Below, one piece after another: positions 1 to 4,495 of a stretch of 6,229 nt of DNA. The notes beneath the pieces were generated by a model. The model was not told where the DNA came from and searched no databases. It was given only the letters and a program-made list of their open reading frames with translations. Origin of the DNA: Deltaproteobacteria bacterium (GTDB taxonomy: Bacteria > Desulfobacterota > Desulfobacteria > Desulfobacterales > SG8-13); NCBI GenBank assembly GCA_030670715.1, contig DAOVBC010000149.1, forward strand, positions 1-6,229, in the 5' to 3' direction. The translations under genes were made by a program, and so were the position numbers. Numbering within the stretch: position 1 is the first letter of the stretch; each line of letters starts with the position of its first letter.

Positions 1-170
1 TTGCGGCCTTCTTCGAGCAAACCGACCGATTTTAAAACATTTCTGCGTTTATCCAGGAGGATATTTTGTTGCTGGAAGCCTTGCAGTCCAATGGAGGCGG
101 TGGTCAGCAGCAGGCTGCATACCAGACACATCACCGCCGCAAAGACCAGCGACTTTATTCTGTCAGACAT
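1..170 (-). CDS. nqrC: NqrC, Na+-translocating NADH:quinone reductase subunit C (N-terminal part, runs off left edge)
   Basis: This is the first 56 codons plus 2 nt of a gene starting with ATG at 170-168 and leaving the window at base 1. The visible protein begins MSDRIKSLVF and has one hydrophobic segment at about residues 7-29, which would be the single N-terminal membrane helix of NqrC. It is followed by LLDKRRNVLKSVGLLEEG (residues 38-55), which matches the NqrC pattern of a 'LDK..N.L...G' stretch just after the helix. Family knowledge: NqrC carries a covalent FMN on a threonine near its C-terminus and relays electrons on the periplasmic side. That site lies outside the window, so it cannot be checked. 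The start overlaps the nqrB stop by 8 bp (ATGTCTGA) and there is no clear Shine-Dalgarno sequence, so translational coupling to nqrB is likely. Position after nqrA-nqrB supports the call. Confidence 0.88.
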   Translation of the reverse strand, partial: MSDRIKSLVFAAVMCLVCSLLLTTASIGLQGFQQQNILLDKRRNVLKSVGLLEEGR

Positions 171-1347
171 TTGGTACCCGTTTTTTGAGTCTGAATTTTA
201 GTTCAATCTGATCCAGCAGGGGCGCAAACAGGTTCATGAAAATGATGGCAAGGCCCACCCCTTCGGGATATGCCGGGTTGAATACGCGGATAAGGACCGT
301 CAGTACACCGATGGAAAAACCAAAAATCCATTTTGCAACCGGCATATGTGCTGCTGATACCGGATCGGTAGCCATATAGGCAAACCCGAACATGGCCCCG
401 CCCATCATCAGGTGATAAAAAGGGTTGAGCGAAAGATAGGGCATGGAATTATCGGTTGCCACCAGATTCAGGAAAAAAGCTGTCGCCAGCAAACCCAGGA
501 TACAGCCAAAGATAATTCTGTAGCTGGCAATACCCAATATAAGCAGAAATGCAGCCCCCACAAGAGCCAGCAAGGTGGATGTGCCGCCGATACTTCCCGG
601 GTAGTCACCCAGCATCAATTTCGCAGCGCTGTAACCGGCGTCCGTCAAGACGCCCTGTATGTCAGCCAGTCGTTCGGTAACGGTTGCCACGGAAAGAGGC
701 GTGGCGCCTGTAAAGGCATCTACCGCTGCCGTGCGGCCGCCGCATAAATGCGTCCAGACTGCATCTCCGGAGAGCTGTGCCGGATAGGCGAAATATAAAA
801 ATGCCCTGCCGGTCAGCGCCGGGTTTAAAAAGTTCCTGCCGGTTCCGCCGAATATCTCTTTTCCGATGACGATACCGAAAGAAATGCCGAGTGCCGCCTG
901 CCAGAGAGGGATCGTCGGCGGAAGTGTCAGGGGGAAAAGGGCACAGGACACAAACAACCCTTCGCTGATTTCATGTTTGCGGACAACGGCAAACAAAAGT
1001 TCCCAGAAAAAACCGACAGTGTAAGTGACCACTACCAGCAGAAGCACAACCTTCAGACCCGTGAAGATCGCCGGGAAAAAACCGGTTGAAAGTCCGGAAG
1101 CCAGATGGGATTGATAGCCGACATTATAAATACCAAAGGCATAATGCGGTAAAAGCGCCACGATGACCAGCATCATGAATCGTTTTACATCCAGGTTGTC
1201 CCGCACGTTGGGTGCCGTCCGGGTGGCACGTGCCGGTGCAAAGAAAACCGATTCGATGGATTCGTAAAGCGGATAGAGCTTTGCAAACCTTCCGCCTTCC
1301 ACAAAATGTTTTCTCCCGGATTCAAAGAATTTTTCGATAATGTTCAT
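163..1347 (-). CDS. nqrB: NqrB, Na+-translocating NADH:quinone reductase subunit B
   Basis: This is a 394-residue integral membrane protein, close to the usual size of NqrB (about 400-415). Known role: NqrB is the core membrane subunit of Nqr, binds riboflavin and covalent FMN, and takes part in Na+ movement and quinone reduction. Visible support: an N-terminal soluble stretch with VRDNLDVKRFM (residues 48-58) before the first helix; several hydrophobic segments (about 57-77, 91-122, 130-164, 258-298, 306-328, 337-356 and 362-379); the signature IFGGTGRNFLNPAL (165-178); DAFTGATPL (210-218), whose Thr216 is the expected covalent FMN attachment site; MATDPVSAAH (325-334); and NPAYPEGVGLAIIFMN (357-372). 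The long N-terminal extension and the GGTGRNFLNPA signature favour NqrB over its paralogue RnfD. The ATG at 1347-1345 fits the family start; upstream there is only a weak AGG. The gene follows nqrA after an unusually long 216-bp spacer and overlaps nqrC by 8 bp. No key residue seems missing. Confidence 0.96.
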   Translation of the reverse strand: MNIIEKFFESGRKHFVEGGRFAKLYPLYESIESVFFAPARATRTAPNVRDNLDVKRFMMLVIVALLPHYAFGIYNVGYQSHLASGLSTGFFPAIFTGLKVVLLLVVVTYTVGFFWELLFAVVRKHEISEGLFVSCALFPLTLPPTIPLWQAALGISFGIVIGKEIFGGTGRNFLNPALTGRAFLYFAYPAQLSGDAVWTHLCGGRTAAVDAFTGATPLSVATVTERLADIQGVLTDAGYSAAKLMLGDYPGSIGGTSTLLALVGAAFLLILGIASYRIIFGCILGLLATAFFLNLVATDNSMPYLSLNPFYHLMMGGAMFGFAYMATDPVSAAHMPVAKWIFGFSIGVLTVLIRVFNPAYPEGVGLAIIFMNLFAPLLDQIELKFRLKKRVPNV

Positions 1348-1422
1348 TAGTACCTAATTGTGAATTATGTGCTTTTGAAGGCAAGAAATATACGTAATGT
1401 CTTGTGTTGCCCTTATGGGTTA

Positions 1423-1497
1423 GATACTGGATGCTCGTTTCTGGATACTCGATTTAAAAAGGAACTTATCTTAATTTTATCCGGCATCAAGCATCAA
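1423..1497. repeat. Intergenic imperfect repeat cluster between nqrA and nqrB
   Basis: Two near-identical 11-mers lie in tandem with a 14-bp period: CTGGATGCTCG at 1427-1437 and CTGGATACTCG at 1441-1451. A related motif in the opposite sense, ATCCGGCATCAAGCATCAA, lies at 1479-1497; its ATCCGGCATC resembles the complement of the first copies (ATCCAGTATC type), so the cluster can fold imperfectly on itself. No reading frame of note crosses it. The pattern looks like a dispersed intergenic repeat or a decayed small mobile unit. From memory, similar GGATGCTGGATACTCG-like strings are common between genes in Desulfobacterales, but I could not check this. Its presence inside the nqr operon is odd and may separate nqrA from nqrB expression. 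Confidence 0.5.
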
Positions 1498-1503
1498 CAT
1501 AAC

Positions 1504-1533
1504 GCCTCTTGGGAAAATCCCATGACCTGAGGC
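1504..1533 (-). other. Two-part RNA hairpin downstream of nqrA
   Basis: Read on the minus strand, 31 bases after the nqrA stop, an outer stem GCCTC/GAGGC (1529-1533 with 1504-1508) encloses an inner perfect stem TGGGA/TCCCA (1518-1522 with 1510-1514) with a 3-nt loop; an asymmetric internal loop lies between them. There is no run of U after it in the transcribed direction, so it does not look like a standard intrinsic terminator. It could be a partial terminator, a processing site or a 3'-end stabiliser that sets the nqrA:nqrB ratio. The base pairing is seen; the function is a guess. Confidence 0.4.
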
Positions 1534-1563
1534 AATTTTATATGTTATTTGCGGGACACGACA

Positions 1564-2913
1564 CTAGGCCATTTTTTCTTTGTAGAAATCGGCTTTGGCA
1601 TTCTTCAGCGTTTCAAACAGTTCTATTTTTGATGGGCATACGTAAGAGCATAATCCGCATTCCACACAGTCGAGCAGTCCGTGCTCCAGGGATTCCTCGA
1701 CCTCTCCGGCCAGAACAGCCTTGTATGTAAACTGTGGCAGAATATCCACCGGGCACACCTGAGCGCAGTACCCGCAGGCGATACAGGCCCGATCACCGCC
1801 GTGAACACTGCAGGTCATTTCCAGGTTTTCCCGATTCAGTGCGGAGAGGAAGACCCTGGAATAGCTCGGTTTGCGGTAACCGGGCCGAAACAGGCCCAGC
1901 AGCTCACCCTTCTCATGGCCTTCCGGGATCAGGCTAAGGGCCGTTTCGAAAAGACCGAGATAGGTATGCGCGCTGCCGGCATAGCCGGTGAGAAGCCCGC
2001 CTTCGATATATCGAATGTCGCTATCATCGATGCGATCGTCGGTAATATGGGCCAGCGGTGCTCCCAGCCGTGTATGAAAATGTTTTTTAACACGGGCGCA
2101 GGAACCGGCCAGAGCAACGGTCCTGCGGGTCGGATAGGTACCGTTTTTCAATAGATGGGCCAGCAGCAACACGTTCTGACCGTCTACGTACCAGCTGCGG
2201 TTTTCCTCCGTAGATGTTTTCATGTGGTACACCAGAACCCCCGGGTCATGGACCGGATAATTTCCCGAGTAGGTGAGGGTGATGATGCCGTTCAATTGCC
2301 TCTGGATGGCAGTGTTTGTCCGGGAGGCACATACCTGAACCCGGTCCGCGGACAGTTTGCCCAAAACTTTTAAACCATATTCGAAAAGCTCCGTGCTGCC
2401 CGCCAGGTAGACCTCGGGCAACGGCTGGAACGGTTCCAGGTTGCCCAAGCTGACATAAATGGCCGGCGGCACAGTGTCCGGGGAGGGATAGTCCCGAAAA
2501 GGAAGTTCTCGGATCAAGGGCCAGAGACCGCCATTGACAATCAGGCGGATCAATTGATCCCGATCGATTTTTTTGATATCGATTTCCGGCAGAGATTCAA
2601 ATTCGACCTGTTTTTCTTCGTCATCGAGCTGGATCACAATTTCTCTGATCACCCGCCGGGGTCCGAAAATAACATCCACGACCTTTCCCCCGCCGGGGGA
2701 TAGGAATTGAATTTCACTGTTGCGCTTGTCTTCGATCAGCGGCGAGCCCACCTGAACCGTATCGCCGGCCTTTACTTTCAGACGCGGTTTGACAAAGGGA
2801 ATACGTTCCGGAAGAAGTGCCAGACGGGTTGGTTTTTGCAGGCTTTGCACTTCCGGAGCGGGTTGACCGCTAACCTTTATATTAAAACCACTTTTAATCC
2901 GGATTGATTTCAT
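1564..2913 (-). CDS. nqrA: NqrA, Na+-translocating NADH:quinone reductase subunit A, variant with two RnfC-like [4Fe-4S] motifs
   Basis: This is a 449-residue peripheral cytoplasmic subunit of Nqr, normal in length for NqrA (about 446). Known role: NqrA docks on NqrB and is linked to quinone binding. The N-terminus (IKSGFNIKVSGQP, 6-18), a barrel-sandwich-like region with LKVKAGDTVQVGSPLIEDK (45-63) and GGKVVDVIFGPRRVI (75-89), the NGGLW motif (127-131), VALAGSC (266-272) and GGLLTGYAGSAHTYLG (305-320) all match NqrA order. The glycine-rich flavin/NADH motif expected in RnfC is not visible, which argues against RnfC. The C-terminal region is odd: CIACGYCAQVCP (377-388; Cys377, 380, 383, 387) and CVECGLCSYVCP (416-427; Cys416, 419, 422, 426) are two complete 8Fe-8S ferredoxin-type motifs, which classical NqrA lacks. 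The ATG at 2913-2911 has AGAGGG (2920-2925) 6 nt upstream, a good ribosome binding site. The gene is first in the operon, ends with TAG, and is divergent from citrate synthase. Confidence 0.93.
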   Translation of the reverse strand: MKSIRIKSGFNIKVSGQPAPEVQSLQKPTRLALLPERIPFVKPRLKVKAGDTVQVGSPLIEDKRNSEIQFLSPGGGKVVDVIFGPRRVIREIVIQLDDEEKQVEFESLPEIDIKKIDRDQLIRLIVNGGLWPLIRELPFRDYPSPDTVPPAIYVSLGNLEPFQPLPEVYLAGSTELFEYGLKVLGKLSADRVQVCASRTNTAIQRQLNGIITLTYSGNYPVHDPGVLVYHMKTSTEENRSWYVDGQNVLLLAHLLKNGTYPTRRTVALAGSCARVKKHFHTRLGAPLAHITDDRIDDSDIRYIEGGLLTGYAGSAHTYLGLFETALSLIPEGHEKGELLGLFRPGYRKPSYSRVFLSALNRENLEMTCSVHGGDRACIACGYCAQVCPVDILPQFTYKAVLAGEVEESLEHGLLDCVECGLCSYVCPSKIELFETLKNAKADFYKEKMA

Positions 2914-2919
2914 ATGAAG

Positions 2920-2925
2920 CCCTCT
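2920..2925 (-). promoter_or_regulatory. Ribosome binding site of nqrA
   Basis: On the minus strand AGAGGG lies 6 nt before the ATG at 2913-2911. It supports this start, which also gives the expected NqrA N-terminus. Confidence 0.65.
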
Positions 2926-2933
2926 TATCCTGG

Positions 2934-2962
2934 ATCAGCCATCAACGTTTGAGGCGGCTGAT
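2934..2962. promoter_or_regulatory. 7-bp inverted repeat in the nqrA leader
   Basis: ATCAGCC (2934-2940) and GGCTGAT (2956-2962) are perfect complements separated by 15 bp. The pair sits 9 bp upstream of the nqrA Shine-Dalgarno sequence. It could be a hairpin in the nqrA leader or a dyad operator. The symmetry is seen; no regulator is identifiable. Confidence 0.3.
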
Positions 2963-3076
2963 TGAAGCGTAAACCCATCCTGCTTAGCATTTTTGATTTT
3001 CATTTTCAATACGCAATTGGGGCAGAGATGACAACAGGTCGCTGCCGATAGTATGCCGCCCCCGACAATTTCTTTC

Positions 3077-3111
3077 TTGACTTTTAGGGGAGTGCATTAC
3101 ATTTTTATAAT
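3077..3111 (+). promoter_or_regulatory. Candidate sigma70-type promoter for citrate synthase
   Basis: A consensus -10 hexamer TATAAT lies at 3106-3111, 68 bp before the citrate synthase ATG. The best -35-like sequence, TTGACT (3077-3082), is 23 bp away, too far for a normal spacer. At 17 bp the hexamer is TTTAGG (3083-3088), which matches the consensus at only 3 of 6 positions. The promoter may therefore depend on an activator. Confidence 0.4.
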
Positions 3112-3139
3112 GAAGCCGATATGTAGATCGACTTTTAGG
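3079..3139. repeat. Perfect 10-bp direct repeat GACTTTTAGG, 51 bp apart
   Basis: The 10-mer GACTTTTAGG occurs at 3079-3088 and again at 3130-3139. The copies flank the TATAAT box, the first covering the -35 region and the second lying in the untranslated leader. The 51-bp period is close to five helical turns, so both copies would face the same side of the DNA. They could be paired regulator sites. The repeat is seen; the role is inferred. Confidence 0.35.
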
Positions 3140-3154
3140 CCGGCTCAACCGGCC
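3138..3154 (+). other. GC-rich hairpin in the citrate synthase leader
   Basis: GGCCGG (3138-3143) and CCGGCC (3149-3154) form a perfect 6-bp stem with the 5-nt loop CTCAA. It ends 15 bp before the ribosome binding site of citrate synthase. It has no following U-run and leaves the ribosome site free, so it may stabilise the mRNA or be a protein site. The left arm overlaps the last bases of the second GACTTTTAGG copy. Confidence 0.4.
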
Positions 3155-3169
3155 AATGTTTACGAAAAC

Positions 3170-3176
3170 GAGGTGA
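3170..3176 (+). promoter_or_regulatory. Ribosome binding site of citrate synthase
   Basis: GAGGTGA at 3170-3176 ends 3 nt before the ATG at 3180-3182. It decides this start among nearby codons, and the resulting N-terminus is typical of the family. Confidence 0.7.
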
Positions 3177-3179
3177 ATC

Positions 3180-4358
3180 ATGGAAGAGAATCAATCGATA
3201 ATCAACACAGGACTAAGAGGCGTAACGATAGCCAGCACGCGCATCAGCGATGTGGACGGTGTGGCGGGCCGATTGATATACCGGGGGTATCTGGTGCAGG
3301 ACCTGGCCGAAAAAGCCGGTTATGAGGAAGTGGTGTATCTTTTATTGTATGAGAATTTACCCGATAAACAGCAGCTAAAAGAGTTCAAAAAGCGTCTGGC
3401 GGCCGAGCGATTTATCACCCCGGAGGTCATCGAAGCACTCAAGGCGTGCCCGGCCGACGCATTGCCGATGGATATTCTGCAGGCAGGAGTAGCGTTGCTG
3501 GCCAATGGCGATGCGGATGTTCAACAGCAGACGGCAGAGGCGGTCGATCGTATGGCGGTGCGCCTGATTGCAAAGTTTCCAGTGCTGCTGGCGGCCTGGG
3601 AGCGCATTCGAACGGGCAAGACTGTGGTGGAGGCGGCTTCGGATTTGGATCATGCGGCCAATTTTATGTACATGCTCACCGGTGAGCGTCCGGATGAGGA
3701 CCTGGCGCATTTTATGGATGTGGCGCTGGTGCTGCATGCCGAGCATTCGTTTAATGCATCCACCTTTTCGGCGCGGCAGGTGGCTTCTACACGGGCGCAT
3801 ATGTACGCGGCGGTGTCTGCGGCGGTGGGATCACTCTCCGGTGAATTGCACGGAGGGGCCAATGTACGGGTAATGCAGATGCTCAAGCGCATCGGTACCA
3901 AAGATGCAGTTGAAGAGTATGTCAACACGGAGCTTGAAGCCGGCCGCGTTCTGTTTGGGCTGGGTCATGCGGTTTACAAAACCGACGATCCACGGGCACA
4001 CATTTTAGCGCCGATGTCACAAAAGCTGTGCCGGCGCATCGGTGAGGAGCACTGGTACGAAATCTCCAGGGAACTGGAGCAAAAGGGCAAGGCGGCGTTT
4101 AAGGCGCGCAAAGGGATCGAGATCTACACGAATGTCGATTTTTACAGCGCATCGCTGTACTACGCGATGGGAATTCCGATCGACTTTTTCACGCCGGTAT
4201 TTGCAGTTTCACGGGTGGCAGGCTGGACGGCGCACGTCATCGAGGAACAGTTTGCCGGGGCGGCGGGCAAGCCGACGCTGTATCGTCCCGAATCGGATTA
4301 CATCGGCGATTACTGCGGCCCGGCCGAATGCGCGTTTGTATCGATGGATGAAAGATAA
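3180..4358 (+). CDS. Citrate synthase (Si-type, citrate/2-methylcitrate synthase family)
   Basis: This is a 392-residue cytoplasmic enzyme expected to condense acetyl-CoA with oxaloacetate to citrate, the entry step of the tricarboxylic acid cycle; close relatives use propionyl-CoA to make 2-methylcitrate. Visible support: the N-terminal GLRGVTIASTRIS and GRLIYRGYLVQDLAE (30-44) of the short bacterial/archaeal type; LHAEHSFNASTFSAR (185-199) with substrate-binding His189; ELHGGAN (222-228) with catalytic His224; GLGHAVYKTDDPRA (260-273) with His263 and Arg272; NVDFYSA (318-324) with catalytic Asp320; and SRVAGW (344-349) with Arg345. Length fits the 370-395 residue class related to CitZ and PrpC rather than the longer hexameric GltA, so I give no symbol. 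Ala264 replaces the Arg common in bacterial GHRVYK motifs; eukaryotic enzymes, as I recall, also have Ala there. No prpB, prpD or other methylcitrate gene adjoins it, so citrate synthase is the better guess. It is divergent from nqrA and convergent with the following reductase gene. Confidence 0.93.
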   Translation: MEENQSIINTGLRGVTIASTRISDVDGVAGRLIYRGYLVQDLAEKAGYEEVVYLLLYENLPDKQQLKEFKKRLAAERFITPEVIEALKACPADALPMDILQAGVALLANGDADVQQQTAEAVDRMAVRLIAKFPVLLAAWERIRTGKTVVEAASDLDHAANFMYMLTGERPDEDLAHFMDVALVLHAEHSFNASTFSARQVASTRAHMYAAVSAAVGSLSGELHGGANVRVMQMLKRIGTKDAVEEYVNTELEAGRVLFGLGHAVYKTDDPRAHILAPMSQKLCRRIGEEHWYEISRELEQKGKAAFKARKGIEIYTNVDFYSASLYYAMGIPIDFFTPVFAVSRVAGWTAHVIEEQFAGAAGKPTLYRPESDYIGDYCGPAECAFVSMDER

Positions 4359-4379
4359 AAAAACAAATTTAACAGGCTT

Positions 4380-4406
4380 GTAAAAAGTCAATAAATGCCT
4401 TTTTAC
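4380..4406. terminator. A/T-rich hairpin downstream of citrate synthase
   Basis: GTAAAAAG (4380-4387) and CTTTTTAC (4399-4406) are perfect 8-bp complements around an 11-nt loop, starting 21 bp after the citrate synthase stop. The 3' arm itself supplies a run of five T on either strand, so it could act as a weak bidirectional terminator between the convergent genes. The stem is A/T-rich and no separate U-tract follows, which lowers confidence. Confidence 0.4.
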
Positions 4407-4411
4407 GCGCG

Positions 4412-4494
4412 TTTTAGGTTTTAGGTATTAAGTTTTAAGTGACTGTAAATAAAAGCATTCCCTCAACCTAAAACCTAACACTTAAAACCTAAAA
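4412..4494. repeat. Large imperfect inverted repeat between convergent genes
   Basis: The arms 4412-4440 and 4466-4494 are 29 bp each and match at 25 of 29 positions when one is reverse-complemented; the 4 differences are all A/G changes. A 25-nt central loop separates them. Each arm is itself built from two similar halves of TTTTAGGT/TTTTAAGT type, so the arms also contain direct repeats. The right arm ends 1 bp from the reductase stop codon. It would form a long A/T-rich hairpin in transcripts from either side and could serve as a shared terminator or transcript-end barrier. From memory, ACCTAAAACCTAACA-like strings recur between genes in Desulfobacterales; a mobile or dispersed repeat family is therefore possible. 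Confidence 0.65.
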
Positions 4495-4495
4495 T

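Noticed and set aside
1504..1533. Intrinsic terminator after nqrA
   Set aside because: No U-run follows the hairpin in the direction of transcription, and nqrB needs read-through or its own promoter.
1681..2154. 157-codon plus-strand open frame
   Set aside because: It lies wholly opposite nqrA, has no recognisable domain or ribosome site, and its composition mirrors the nqrA codons.
1564..2913. RnfC rather than NqrA, because of the two ferredoxin-type motifs
   Set aside because: The N-terminal and middle motifs follow NqrA, no RnfC glycine-rich flavin/NADH motif is visible, and the next gene is clearly NqrB with its long N-terminus and GGTGRNFLNPA signature.
3375..3800. 141-codon minus-strand open frame
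   Set aside because: It is antisense to the catalytic part of citrate synthase and is rich in Arg, His and Cys, as expected for a shadow of GC-rich codons.
4412..4494. CRISPR-like array
   Set aside because: The repeats are short, A/T-rich, internally nested and palindromic as a whole, with no regular unique spacers and no cas gene nearby.
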